64,000 nt of DNA from the NCBI RefSeq assembly GCF_009695775.1, contig NZ_VUNG01000005.1, positions 1-64,000 on the forward strand, in the 5' to 3' direction. Both the position numbers and the translations under genes were made by a program. Below, piece after piece: positions 25,251 to 34,675 of this stretch. The notes below the pieces were generated by a model that was not told the DNA's origin, did no database searches, and saw only the letters and a list, made by a program, of their open reading frames with translations. Origin of the DNA: Hallella mizrahii. Lineage in GTDB: Bacteria; Bacteroidota; Bacteroidia; Bacteroidales; Bacteroidaceae. The first letter of the stretch is position 1. Each line of letters starts with the position of its first letter.

Positions 25251-25643
25251 ATGAAGGAAAGTCATTCTGTCATCTTATGCTTAGGCTCCAATGCCGACCA
25301 GGAGGCGAATATCCAACAGGCACAACAGCTGCTCCGCAATGAATATGCGTCAATCGACTTCACACCCTCCATTTGGACAGAGCCCGTAGGCGTCGTCTCG
25401 CCGCCCTATCTCAACTGTCTGGCAACGATGAGCATCAAGGATAGCTTTTCCTGTCTGCACGATAAGACCAAGGCCATCGAGCGGCTGATGCATTCCAGCA
25501 GGGAGGAGCGGAAAGATAACATCGTCAGAATAGACATCGACATTCTAAGTTTTGACCACAAGCATTACCATGAGGACGACTGGAATCGAGACTATGTAAA
25601 GCAATTGATAGAAGTTCTCCCAGCTCCACTACACCTTATATAA
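25251..25643 (+). CDS. folK: HPPK (FolK)-like 6-hydroxymethyl-7,8-dihydropterin pyrophosphokinase
   Basis: A 130-residue protein resembling FolK, which pyrophosphorylates hydroxymethyl-dihydropterin in folate synthesis. It keeps the N-terminal SVILCLGSNADQEANIQQA, the SIWTEPVGVVSPPYLNC strand region and NIVRIDIDILSFD with the metal-binding aspartates. It is about 30 residues shorter than typical FolK, lacks the usual LxxPHP ending and has a divergent central arginine region, so activity is less certain. It lies 19 bp before the oxidoreductase gene in the same direction. Confidence 0.65.
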   Translation: MKESHSVILCLGSNADQEANIQQAQQLLRNEYASIDFTPSIWTEPVGVVSPPYLNCLATMSIKDSFSCLHDKTKAIERLMHSSREERKDNIVRIDIDILSFDHKHYHEDDWNRDYVKQLIEVLPAPLHLI

Positions 25644-25662
25644 TATATACATTCCATCAAAT

Positions 25663-27282
25663 ATGGTTCAGGAATATCAAATACGCGTACAACCGCAAAC
25701 AGCATACAACGAGCAAAACCTTGTCTCCTATCTCTCAAAAGAGAAAGGCTTCGACGCCCGCACTATCAACCGTGTGAGAATATTACGGCGCAGCATTGAC
25801 GCCCGACAACGGCAGGTGATGGTCAACCTTAAAGTGAGAGTTTATATCAACGAAGTGCCGCAAGACGACGAATACCAACGGGTGGAATATCCCAACGTGG
25901 CTGATGCCCCTCAGGTGATCGTCGTGGGAGCCGGTCCCGGTGGTCTGTTCGCTGCCTTGCACTTGATAGAGCTGGGCTATCGCCCGGTGATCGTAGAGAG
26001 AGGCAAGGATGTCAGAGAACGCAAGAAGGACATGGCGGCCATCTCACGTAACCAGTGTATCGACCCAGAAAGCAACTATTGCTTTGGTGAAGGTGGTGCT
26101 GGTGCCTACTCCGACGGCAAGCTCTACACACGCAGCAAGAAACGCGGCAGCGTGGAGAAAATCCTCAATATCTTCTGCCAACACGGAGCCTCCACGTCCA
26201 TTCTCTGCGATGCCCATCCCCATATCGGCACGGACAAGTTGCCCCGCGTCATAGAGAACATGCGGAAACAGATCCTACAGTCCGGTGGACAAGTATACTT
26301 CAACACCAAAATGACCGAGCTGCTCATAGAAAAGGAGCATGTGGTGGGCATCCGTGCCGTGAACCATATCGACAATAGAGAGATGGAATTGCAAGGTCCC
26401 GTCATCTTAGCAACCGGTCACAGTGCCCGGGATGTCTACCGCTATCTCAATGATCAGCATATAGAAATTGCAGCTAAAGGTATTGCAGTGGGTGTGAGAC
26501 TGGAGCATCCGGCCAAGCTGATCGACCAAATACAATACCACAGTCGCAATGGCCGTGGCAAATATCTGCCTGCTGCCGAGTATTCGTTTGTCACCCAAGT
26601 GGAAGGCCGTGGCGTCTACTCGTTCTGCATGTGCCCCGGCGGTTTCATCATTCCGGCGGCTACAGGTCCAGAACAGATCGTCGTCAACGGCATGTCGCCG
26701 AGCAACCGCGGCACACGCTGGTCCAATAGTGGTATGGTCGTAGAGGTTCACCCTGAAGATCTCGCTGAAATAGAGCGGGGCGGCACTGCTGCAGACAACA
26801 GCCACACAGACGAAGCGCAAGGAATGGACCCGCTCTGCATGATGCACTTTCAAGAGCGGCTGGAAAAAGACTGCTGGCAACAAGGCAACAGAAAGCAAAC
26901 TGCTCCGGCTCAGCGTATGGCAGACTTCGTCAACGGCCATCTGAGCTACGACCTCCCGGACAGCAGCTATGCGCCCGGTCTGGTCAGCAGTCCGCTGCAT
27001 TTCTGGATGCCGCCGTTCATTGCCCATCGTCTGCAAGAAGGTTTCAAAGCCTTTGGTCGTCAGCGTCATGGCTTCTTGACCAATGAAGCCACACTCATAG
27101 CTACAGAGACCCGTACCTCCAGCCCAGTGCGCATCCTTCGCAACGACCTCACCTTGCAGCACATCCGTCTACATGGACTCTTCCCCTGTGGTGAGGGAGC
27201 CGGCTACGCTGGTGGCATTGTCTCCGCAGCAATCGACGGCGAACGTTGCGCCGACATGGCTGTACAATACCTGCAACAATAA
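25663..27282 (+). CDS. NAD(P)/FAD-dependent oxidoreductase (uncharacterised FAD-dependent protein family)
   Basis: A 539-residue flavoprotein. An N-terminal alpha/beta domain (residues 1-85; LSKEKGFDARTINRVRILRR) precedes the Rossmann FAD site VIVVGAGPGGLFAALHLIE with VIVERG. Then CFGEGGAGAYSDGKLYTRSK, a second dinucleotide motif VILATGHSARDVYRYL, CMCPGGFIIPA, and the C-terminal FAD contact GLFPCGEGAGYAGGIVSAA. This matches the large family of predicted dehydrogenases found across bacteria and plastids. The substrate is unknown. It ends 19 bp before a perfect hairpin shared with the convergent TPR gene. Confidence 0.9.
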   Translation: MVQEYQIRVQPQTAYNEQNLVSYLSKEKGFDARTINRVRILRRSIDARQRQVMVNLKVRVYINEVPQDDEYQRVEYPNVADAPQVIVVGAGPGGLFAALHLIELGYRPVIVERGKDVRERKKDMAAISRNQCIDPESNYCFGEGGAGAYSDGKLYTRSKKRGSVEKILNIFCQHGASTSILCDAHPHIGTDKLPRVIENMRKQILQSGGQVYFNTKMTELLIEKEHVVGIRAVNHIDNREMELQGPVILATGHSARDVYRYLNDQHIEIAAKGIAVGVRLEHPAKLIDQIQYHSRNGRGKYLPAAEYSFVTQVEGRGVYSFCMCPGGFIIPAATGPEQIVVNGMSPSNRGTRWSNSGMVVEVHPEDLAEIERGGTAADNSHTDEAQGMDPLCMMHFQERLEKDCWQQGNRKQTAPAQRMADFVNGHLSYDLPDSSYAPGLVSSPLHFWMPPFIAHRLQEGFKAFGRQRHGFLTNEATLIATETRTSSPVRILRNDLTLQHIRLHGLFPCGEGAGYAGGIVSAAIDGERCADMAVQYLQQ

Positions 27283-27301
27283 ACAGATTAGTCCCATATT
27301 C

Positions 27302-27361
27302 ACGAACATCCATAAAAAAGGGCCGACACGAATGTGTCGGCCCTTTTTTATGGATGTTCGT
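27302..27361. terminator. Bidirectional terminator with perfect 28-bp arms
   Basis: Arms 27302-27329 and 27334-27361 are perfect reverse complements around a GAAT loop. The inner A6/T6 flank the GC-rich stem (GGGCCGACAC/GTGTCGGCCC), so it terminates in both directions. The outer 12 bp extend it beyond a normal terminator. Confidence 0.92.
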
Positions 27362-27408
27362 TTAGTCTCCTCAAACAAGGTGACAAACGACTCGTTTAGC
27401 TTTCTGTC

Positions 27409-28644
27409 TTACTGTTTCAGCATACCTTCCAACTCCTTTGTCTTAGGATCGTTGGCGCCATAGACAGAGTAGTAGCACTGATACAGTGGGTAAGCCCAGT
27501 TGGCTTTCTCACGGTTAGGATCCAGCTCCTTAGCCTTGTCGAGATAGCCCATTGACTCTTTATAGAGTGCCAATTGCTGAGCGCGGTTGCCATTGATGCC
27601 GGATGCCATAGCGTTCATAGAGAAGCCTAAATAGGTATAGACCACGGGGTTGGTCTGATCGATGGACACAGCTTTCTTGAAAGCCTCCACGCAGCCTTTC
27701 CAATCAGGATTTGACGCTGTGGAGTTGCGGTTCATCAGTGCTTGGCCTTTCAGAGCCCAAGCAGTGAAGTCGTTAGGATTCTTGGCAATCTTGCCCTCTA
27801 CAAGAGCATCAAACTCCTTGGTCATACCCATGAGGCTGTAGAAGTTGCTGAGCTGTCCGAAGATCATCTCATTGTCAGGCTCCTTCTCGTACATAGCAGC
27901 CAGTTTCTGAACATAAGCCACGGAGTCAGCCTTAGTCTTCAGATTGCGCTGAGCAATAGCCAGTTTGAAAGCCTGAGCCTGCTTTGCGACAGAAGTGTCC
28001 TGAGTGGCGATGTCGGCATACTTCTCAGCGAGATCATATTTCTTTGCCTGATTAGCATACTGAGCGGTATAGTAAGCGACCTGTCCCAAGAACTGCTTCT
28101 CCTGCTCCTTTGTAGACTGGAAGAAAGGCAGATTGTCGGAATCAAGGAATGAGCCCCAATACTTCAGCACATTGTCCTGATCGTTGAGCTGAGCATAGTA
28201 GTTGCCGGCAGTGACGAGCTGCATACGGGCATTGGCGACCAGCGGAGTCAACGCTCCGGTGAAACGTGGCTTCACCTTGCCCTTCTCATTGGGCTCAGCG
28301 TCATACTTGAAGCACTCCAGAGCATTCTGGGTAGCATCGTAAGCTGCCTGATAGAAACCCAGTGTGTCGTAAGGCTCCACCTTCTGCTTGGTAATCTGAG
28401 CCTGCATGTTGGCAGCCTGGATTGCATTCTCTTTGTCGAACTTCTGCAAAGCCAGACGGGTCAGATGCTCATAGGCTTTAGCTTTCTCGCCAGAGTTAGC
28501 CAGCTGACCGAGGCTGGACTTCACCAGCTCCACAGCCTTGGCATAGTCTTTCTCCTTTGTGATAGCTTTCAATGCGTCGCTATCACCGGCGAACGCAGCC
28601 GAGGCGCCCAGCACCAACATGGCTGCAATCATCATTTTCTTCAT
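27409..28644 (-). CDS. Secreted/periplasmic tetratricopeptide-repeat protein
   Basis: A 411-residue protein with a signal peptide (MKKMMIAAMLVLGASAAFA) and an otherwise alpha-helical TPR array. Clear TPR helices are ALKAITKEKDYAKAVELV, KKYDLAEKYADIATQ, DFTAWALKGQALMNR and NPVVYTYLGFSMNAMA followed by YLDKAKELDPNREKANWAYP. TPR proteins scaffold protein complexes; no enzymatic motif is present. It lies 44 bp after gyrA on the same strand with no obvious terminator between, so read-through from gyrA is possible. Confidence 0.87.
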   Translation of the reverse strand: MKKMMIAAMLVLGASAAFAGDSDALKAITKEKDYAKAVELVKSSLGQLANSGEKAKAYEHLTRLALQKFDKENAIQAANMQAQITKQKVEPYDTLGFYQAAYDATQNALECFKYDAEPNEKGKVKPRFTGALTPLVANARMQLVTAGNYYAQLNDQDNVLKYWGSFLDSDNLPFFQSTKEQEKQFLGQVAYYTAQYANQAKKYDLAEKYADIATQDTSVAKQAQAFKLAIAQRNLKTKADSVAYVQKLAAMYEKEPDNEMIFGQLSNFYSLMGMTKEFDALVEGKIAKNPNDFTAWALKGQALMNRNSTASNPDWKGCVEAFKKAVSIDQTNPVVYTYLGFSMNAMASGINGNRAQQLALYKESMGYLDKAKELDPNREKANWAYPLYQCYYSVYGANDPKTKELEGMLKQ

Positions 28645-28688
28645 AGACGTTAAGATAAAATTATACGGTTGTTATCTATTATTTCTCC

Positions 28689-31322
28689 TTATGCCTGGGT
28701 CTCGGGATCGTCGGGCGTCGTCGTATCTTCTGCCGGAGCATCAGCCGCAGGATGCTCTCCCGCTGTCGACTCGTCGAACTGTTCGTTCTTCTCAAGCATC
28801 TTCTGGTGGCTTTCTTCCTCTACGGTAGCCTCCAGTTCGGAACTCATCACTTTGCAGACGCTGGCGATGATGTCATTCTTCTTGGCGAGGTTGATCAGGC
28901 GCACGCCTTGTGTTGCACGTCCCATGATGCGCACCTCCTTCACAGCCAGTCGGATGACAATGCCACTCTTGTTGATGATCATCAGATCGTTCTCGTCCGT
29001 GACATTCTTGATAGCCACCAAGCGACCGGTCTTCTCAGTGACAGCCATGGTCTTGACACCCTTACCGCCACGGTTGGTCTTGCGGTAGTCTTCCACCATC
29101 GAGCGCTTGCCGTAGCCGTTCTCACTGACGACCATCACTGTCTCGGTCTCTGCGTCGTTGACAACGACCATACCGACAACAGCATCGTCGCCCTCGTCCA
29201 AACGCATACCACGCACACCGGTAGACACACGGCCCATGCAACGCACGTCGTTCTCGTCGAAGCGGACAGCCTTACCATTGCGGTCGGCCATGATCAGTTC
29301 GTTATGTCCATTGGTCAGACGCACGTCGACCACCTCGTCACCTTCGAGGATGTTGATGGCCTGCACACCATTGGCACGCGGACGTGAGTATTCCTTCAGA
29401 GAAGTCTTCTTGACGATACCATTCTTCGTGGCAAAGACGACATAGTGACTGTTGACGAATTCCTCATCCTCCAAGCCGCGTCCACGGAGACGCAGAGATA
29501 CGTTCACTGCATCGTCGGGATCGATGTTGAGCAGATTCTGAATGGCACGTCCCTTCGACGTCTTGTCGCCCTCTGGGATGTCGTAGCAGTGGAGCCAGTA
29601 GCAGCGGCCCTTCTTTGTGAAGAAGAGCATCGTCTGGTGCATCGTGGCAGGATAGATATACTCTGTGAAGTCCTTCTCACGCGTATGGGCTCCCTTTGAG
29701 CCGACGCCACCGCGCGCCTGCTCACGGAAATCGCTCAGCGGCGTGCGCTTGATATAGCCGAGGTGGCTCACCGTGATCACCACTGGATCATTGGGATAGA
29801 AGTCCTCAGCGTTGAACTCATGCTCGTCGGGGATGATCTGTGTACGGCGGTCATCACCATATTTCTCCTTCACCTCATTGAGATCGTCTTTCATCACCTT
29901 CTTGCAAAGCTCAGGATCATCGAGAATAGACTGCAAATAAGTAATCTGCTTCTCCAATTCCTCATATTCTGCGTGCAACTGATCCATTCTCAGTCCGGTG
30001 AGCTGAGAGAGTCTCATGTCCACGATGGCCTTGCTCTGGAGATTGTCGAGGTTGAACCGTTTCTCCAAATTGGTCTGAGCCTCAGCCGGTGTCTTGCTGC
30101 CACGAATGATATGCACCACCTCGTCGATATTGTCACAGGCAATGATCAGTCCTTCGAGGATATGGGCACGCTCCTTGGCTTTGTTCAGATCGAACTGCGT
30201 GCGGCGGATTGTCACCTCATGACGGTGATCCACAAAATAGCGGATACACTCCTTCAGAGAGAGCAACTTCGGGCGAAGCTGCAGATGGTCGTGCTTGCTC
30301 GGCACCAGCGCAATGCAGTTCACAGCGAAAGAGCTCTGGAGTGCCGTCATCTTGAAGAGCTTGTTGAGGATGACCTTGGCGTTGGCATCTTTCTTCACGT
30401 CGACAACGATACGCATGCCCTGACGGCCGGTCTCATCATTGACATTGGAGATACCCTCCAACTTGCCTTCCTTCACGAGATCAGCGATATACTCGATGAG
30501 CTGCTGCTTGTTGACACCATAAGGAATCTCCGTGACCACGATGCGGTCGTGGCTGTCATCGCTTTCGATCTCAGCCTTGGCACGCATGATGATGCGTCCC
30601 TTACCCGTCTCATAGGCTTCCTTGACACCCTTGAGGCCATAGATATAAGCACCCGTGGGGAAGTCTGGAGCCGGGATATACTTCATCAGTCCATCGGTGT
30701 CGATGTCTGGATTGTCGATATAAGCGCAGCAGCCGTTGATGACCTCGCTCAGGTTGTGAGTAGGAATGTTGGTAGCCATACCCACGGCAATACCGTTACC
30801 GCCATTGACCAGCAGGTTGGGCACCTTGGTAGGCATCACCGAGGGCTCCTGGAGCGTATCGTCGAAGTTGTTGACCATATCAACAGTATTCTTCTCGATA
30901 TCGTCCATGATATGCTCACCCATCTTGGAGAGACGGCACTCGGTATAACGCATGGCAGCAGGAGAGTCGCCGTCAACACTACCGAAGTTACCCTGTCCGT
31001 CTACAAGCGGATAGCGCATGTTCCAGTCCTGGCCCATACGCACGAGGGCACCATAGACCGAGCTGTCGCCATGAGGATGGTACTTACCCAGCACCTCACC
31101 CACGACACGCGCGCATTTCTTGTAAGGTTTATCACTCGTGTTGCCCAGTCCAAGCATACCATAGAGGATACGCCGGTGCACCGGCTTGAATCCGTCTCTG
31201 ACATCCGGAAGGGCACGGGCCACGATCACTGACATAGAATAGTCAATATAGGAGGATTTCATCTCCTCTTCTATATTGATTTTCATGATGCGGTCCTGGT
31301 CAATTGTCCGATTCTCGTCCAT
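28689..31322 (-). CDS. gyrA: DNA gyrase subunit A
   Basis: An 877-residue type IIA topoisomerase subunit that cuts and rejoins DNA. Winged-helix region: [17 protein letters not shown]; quinolone-resistance region [18 protein letters not shown] with Ser at the usual 83-equivalent position (no obvious resistance change); catalytic Tyr in [10 protein letters not shown]; long coiled coil to about 500. A C-terminal beta-pinwheel follows, with the GyrA-box-like QARGGVG, then an acidic Pro/Glu-rich tail. Length is typical of the phylum. It starts at the ATG at 31322. Confidence 0.97.
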   Translation of the reverse strand: MDENRTIDQDRIMKINIEEEMKSSYIDYSMSVIVARALPDVRDGFKPVHRRILYGMLGLGNTSDKPYKKCARVVGEVLGKYHPHGDSSVYGALVRMGQDWNMRYPLVDGQGNFGSVDGDSPAAMRYTECRLSKMGEHIMDDIEKNTVDMVNNFDDTLQEPSVMPTKVPNLLVNGGNGIAVGMATNIPTHNLSEVINGCCAYIDNPDIDTDGLMKYIPAPDFPTGAYIYGLKGVKEAYETGKGRIIMRAKAEIESDDSHDRIVVTEIPYGVNKQQLIEYIADLVKEGKLEGISNVNDETGRQGMRIVVDVKKDANAKVILNKLFKMTALQSSFAVNCIALVPSKHDHLQLRPKLLSLKECIRYFVDHRHEVTIRRTQFDLNKAKERAHILEGLIIACDNIDEVVHIIRGSKTPAEAQTNLEKRFNLDNLQSKAIVDMRLSQLTGLRMDQLHAEYEELEKQITYLQSILDDPELCKKVMKDDLNEVKEKYGDDRRTQIIPDEHEFNAEDFYPNDPVVITVSHLGYIKRTPLSDFREQARGGVGSKGAHTREKDFTEYIYPATMHQTMLFFTKKGRCYWLHCYDIPEGDKTSKGRAIQNLLNIDPDDAVNVSLRLRGRGLEDEEFVNSHYVVFATKNGIVKKTSLKEYSRPRANGVQAINILEGDEVVDVRLTNGHNELIMADRNGKAVRFDENDVRCMGRVSTGVRGMRLDEGDDAVVGMVVVNDAETETVMVVSENGYGKRSMVEDYRKTNRGGKGVKTMAVTEKTGRLVAIKNVTDENDLMIINKSGIVIRLAVKEVRIMGRATQGVRLINLAKKNDIIASVCKVMSSELEATVEEESHQKMLEKNEQFDESTAGEHPAADAPAEDTTTPDDPETQA

Positions 31323-31566
31323 GTTATCTTTTTGTTGTTTAAATTCCGTTTAACGGCCTTTATTTGCGTTCTAAGCCGTTTGGATGATTTTTCAAGGTGT
31401 AAAGTTACAAGTTTTTTCTCATACAGCAAAACATTTAAAACGAAAATAAAGCATGTTTTTCTAAGGATATATCGTTTTGTCTTGATTCTGCGATTCTTTT
31501 TGTCTTGCTCTACTGATTCTTTGAACTGACATTACAATAATATAATAAGGTGTCCGTTATCAGCAT

Positions 31567-33033
31567 ATGATGAAAATAGAAAAAAACAGCGGACTCATGG
31601 ACCTTCTGCTTTGCATGCTGATGGTCGTGGTGACGGCAGCATGCACCAACGACGATGACTTTGTGGCATCGTCAGCCAGCCGTGTGACTTTCTCCGCTGA
31701 CACCATTCGCTTTGATACCGTCTTTGCCAATGTGCCTTCCACGACAAAGTCTGTTTGGGTATACAATCACTCCGACGAAAACATACGGTTTCAAAACGTC
31801 AGCACCGGCAGGGCTTCACAAACAGGCTTCCGCGTGAATGTCGACGGCATCTACTTGGGAGCGGAGAACAACTACCAGAGTGGCGATATAGAGTTGAGAA
31901 AAGACGACAGCCTCAGGGTGTTTGTGGAACTGACAGCACCCAAAGCCTCCTCTGACTCTCCCACACTGACCGAGGACGATCTCGTGTTCTCCTTAGGAGA
32001 CGGCGCCGAGCAGAAGATCCATCTCAACGCCTATACTTGGAATGCAATCATGGCACGCAACATGGTAGTAAGCCGTGACACGACCATCAACTCGCAAGGC
32101 CGGCCGCTTGTCATCTATGGAGGCATCAGGGTGGACAGTGCTGCTACACTGAAGATAGCAGCCGGACAGACGCTCTACTTCCATGGCGATGCCGGTATGG
32201 ATGTCTACGGAACGCTCATCGCCCAAGGCAATGACCATCAGCCCATCACGCTGCGGGGCGACCGAATCGACCGGATGTTTGACTATCTGCCCTACGACCG
32301 TGTACCAGGCCAATGGAAAGGTGTACACATCCACACGTCGTCCTATGGCAACCAATTTGAGTATACCGACATACACAGTGCCTTCGACGGCGTGGTCCTC
32401 GACTCTTCTGATGTCAACAAACTCAAACTTACGGCTTCGCAGATGACCATCCACAACTGCCAGGGCACCGGCCTGAAAACCACTAACTGCAATATCGTGT
32501 TGAGCAACGCACAGATCACCAACACATTAAGCGACTGCGTTGAAGTGGATGGCGGAGTAGTTGAGATCAACAACAGCACGTTGGCGCAGTTCTATCCCTT
32601 TGACGGAAACCGCGGATATGCCCTACACTTCAGCGCCAACCATCCACTCACTAAGCTGAATGTCACAAACTCTTTGATTACAGGTTACGCAGATGACTTG
32701 ATCAGTGGCGAACGCCCGAAAGACGAGGCCAAGCCGTTCAACTTTGACTTTGAGGATTGCGTGCTGCGCACACCGAAGCCCACGACGGCAGACAGCGTAT
32801 ATTTCAAGAACATCATCTACGAAGATGTCAAAGACACGACGATATACGGGGAAAAGAATTTCGTGAAGATCGACGCTGACAAGCAATACTACGATTTCCA
32901 CCTGAGCAAGATCTCCGCAGCCGTGGACAAGGCAAACGCAAAGACTGCCCGGCCTATCGACCGCGACGGAGTGAAAAGAGATGAGCTGCCCGACATCGGT
33001 GCCTATGAATACCGAAAGGAAGGTAGCAATTGA
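31567..33033 (+). CDS. Lipoprotein with right-handed beta-helix domain
   Basis: A 488-residue exported lipoprotein: an unusually late signal peptide (MMKIEKNSGLMDLLLCMLMV) with lipobox VVVTAAC, then an acidic NDDDF sequence resembling a surface-export signal. Residues about 40-140 look like an immunoglobulin-type fold (SVWVYNHSDENIRFQNVSTG). Residues about 160-410 form beta-helix repeats (ATLKIAAGQTLYFHGDAGMD, LTASQMTIHNCQGTGLKTTN, NCNIVLSNAQITNTLSDCVE), and the end carries RPIDRDGVKRDELPDIGAYE, common in such surface proteins. Function is unknown. cdd follows in the same direction. Confidence 0.82.
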   Translation: MMKIEKNSGLMDLLLCMLMVVVTAACTNDDDFVASSASRVTFSADTIRFDTVFANVPSTTKSVWVYNHSDENIRFQNVSTGRASQTGFRVNVDGIYLGAENNYQSGDIELRKDDSLRVFVELTAPKASSDSPTLTEDDLVFSLGDGAEQKIHLNAYTWNAIMARNMVVSRDTTINSQGRPLVIYGGIRVDSAATLKIAAGQTLYFHGDAGMDVYGTLIAQGNDHQPITLRGDRIDRMFDYLPYDRVPGQWKGVHIHTSSYGNQFEYTDIHSAFDGVVLDSSDVNKLKLTASQMTIHNCQGTGLKTTNCNIVLSNAQITNTLSDCVEVDGGVVEINNSTLAQFYPFDGNRGYALHFSANHPLTKLNVTNSLITGYADDLISGERPKDEAKPFNFDFEDCVLRTPKPTTADSVYFKNIIYEDVKDTTIYGEKNFVKIDADKQYYDFHLSKISAAVDKANAKTARPIDRDGVKRDELPDIGAYEYRKEGSN

Positions 33034-33107
33034 GTATCGTTTCTACAAAAGACACTCACGCCCTCTATCCCTAAAAAGATTACCAAGCATGTAAAACAAT
33101 AGCAACT

Positions 33108-33578
33108 ATGGAACACCTCAACATCAATATCAACATCGACATCTGCTCTAAGCAGGAGTTGACAACCGAAGAGCAACAGTTAGTAGACCGTGCCCTGCAA
33201 GCCTCTTATCACTCGTTTGCACCATACAGCCATTTCCATGTCGGTGCAGCTGTACTCTTGGAGAATGGCATCACCGTCATCGGTGCCAACCAGGAAAATG
33301 CAGCCTTCCCTTCGGGGCTTTGCGGTGAACGTGCCTGCATCTTCTCTGCCCAATCGCAATATCCCGACCAGCCCATCCGCATTCTTGCCATTGCTGCGAG
33401 AAACGGAGAAGAGCAGACCGAAGAGCCCGTGACACCTTGCGGATCGTGTCGGCAAGTGATCCTGCAGATGGAACAGCGCTATCACAAGCCTGTGGAAATC
33501 CTGCTCTGTGGCACTGAGAAATATTATCGGGTCAGCAGCATCCACGATTTGCTGCCACTGTCCTTCGATCAGCTATAA
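33108..33578 (+). CDS. cdd: Cytidine deaminase
   Basis: A 156-residue enzyme that deaminates cytidine and deoxycytidine to uridine compounds. Motifs: SFAPYSHFHVGAAVLLENG; GANQENAAFPSGLCGERACI, with the zinc Cys and catalytic Glu in CGER rather than the common CAER; and TPCGSCRQVILQM with the other two zinc cysteines (PCGSC). Full length. It lies 74 bp after the beta-helix lipoprotein gene; no clear terminator follows before the repeat element at 33742. Confidence 0.94.
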   Translation: MEHLNININIDICSKQELTTEEQQLVDRALQASYHSFAPYSHFHVGAAVLLENGITVIGANQENAAFPSGLCGERACIFSAQSQYPDQPIRILAIAARNGEEQTEEPVTPCGSCRQVILQMEQRYHKPVEILLCGTEKYYRVSSIHDLLPLSFDQL

Positions 33579-33741
33579 ATGACATAACTGTTCGATAAAC
33601 TGACAAAAAACGGGCCACGAGAAGGTGCTCGTTGAAAATAAATGTAGACGTGGTCGCAATTTCGCGATTTTTGAACCATTTTACAACATATTGATAATCA
33701 AAGCGTTACAAAATACACGTTTTTTCGTTCTTATCAAAGTA

Positions 33742-33863
33742 CCTTTCTGATCGAAAATTTTCTAGAGAATTTTCGGTCAGAAAGGTTGTTTGACCTTATC
33801 AAACAACCGAGATGTACGCCAAAAACAACTGAGATGACCAAGTAAACTCACTGAGATGAGACC
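33742..33863. repeat. Dispersed palindrome/direct-repeat element (copy 2)
   Basis: A palindrome with 18-bp arms (33742-33759, 33768-33785; one mismatch) has loop TTCTAGAG, the reverse complement of the loop in copy 1. A second 9-bp hairpin GGTTGTTTG/CAAACAACC overlaps it at 33784-33808. Three ~22-bp units like AACAACTGAGATGACCAAGT follow. The rest of the gene-free stretch 33579-33916 shows no ORF or RNA I can support. Confidence 0.75.
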
Positions 33864-33916
33864 TTCATCAAGCAAAAAACGATGATAAAGACTCATTTTT
33901 GCTGCATCATAAACAA

Positions 33917-33965
33917 AAAAGCCTGTTCGCCGCTCTCTATTTTGAGAGTTGCGGCGGACAGGCTT
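33917..33965 (-). terminator. Terminator of radA-queC
   Basis: AAGCCTGT.CGCCGC pairs with GCGGCG.ACAGGCTT, with an inner CTCTC/GAGAG stem. On the minus strand it runs into TTTTTTG, 40 bp after the queC stop. Confidence 0.8.
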
Positions 33966-34005
33966 TTGTCAAGAAAAAACGTGTAGTTGTGCTATGAAGA
34001 ATGAT

Positions 34006-34659
34006 CTAATCTTCATACTCTGTGGTGTCTTCGATACCAGCCTCTTTGAGCGCTTCCTTGCGTTCGCGGCAGGTACCACACTTGCCACAGTGCTTTTCTC
34101 CACCTTTATAGCAACTCCAAGTCTCGCTGTAGTCAATGCCCAGCGCCTTGCCATGTCGGGCTATGTCGGCCTTCGAGATATTGGTGTAAGGAGCCAAAAT
34201 CTCCACACCCACAAACGTACCGGCTTTCGTGGCATGAGAGAAAGCCTCAACAAACTCCGGACGGCAGTCGGGATAGATGGTATGATCGCCGCTGTGGTTG
34301 GCCATCATCACGTATTTGAGTTGGTGACTCTCTGCTATGCCTGCAGCAATGCTGAGCATGATGCCATTACGGAAAGGCACCACTGTCGACTTCATATTCT
34401 CTTCGTCGTAGTTACCTTCCGGGATAGCCTCAGCCCCCTCAAGCAGACTCGACTTGAAATACTTGGGCATGAAGTCCAAGGGAATGGTGATATGGGGAAT
34501 CCCCAACCGCTTGCAATGCATTTCCGCAAAAGGTATCTCGCGTGCGTTGTGGTTGCTGCCATAGTCAAAGGAAATGCCAAGGGCGATGCGGTCCTTAAAC
34601 TCATAAAGCATCGTGATGGAGTCCATGCCACCACTGACAATAATCACAGAATCTTTCAT
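34006..34659 (-). CDS. queC: 7-cyano-7-deazaguanine synthase QueC
   Basis: A 217-residue ATP-dependent enzyme converting carboxy-deazaguanine to preQ0 in queuosine biosynthesis. PP-loop SGGMDSITMLYEF at residues 9-21; SFDYGSNHNAREIPFA; STVVPFRNGIMLSIAAGIAE; YPDCRPEFVEAF; and a C-terminal zinc site SCYKGGEKHCGKCGTCRERK with four cysteines. Full length. It follows radA by 16 bp and is probably co-transcribed; the pairing appears to be positional. Confidence 0.95.
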   Translation of the reverse strand: MKDSVIIVSGGMDSITMLYEFKDRIALGISFDYGSNHNAREIPFAEMHCKRLGIPHITIPLDFMPKYFKSSLLEGAEAIPEGNYDEENMKSTVVPFRNGIMLSIAAGIAESHQLKYVMMANHSGDHTIYPDCRPEFVEAFSHATKAGTFVGVEILAPYTNISKADIARHGKALGIDYSETWSCYKGGEKHCGKCGTCRERKEALKEAGIEDTTEYED

Positions 34660-34675
34660 TTTGTCTTTTTATTGA

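Noticed and set aside
29763..31232. Plus-strand 489-codon frame opposite gyrA
   Set aside because: Shadow of gyrA with no recognisable domain or promoter.
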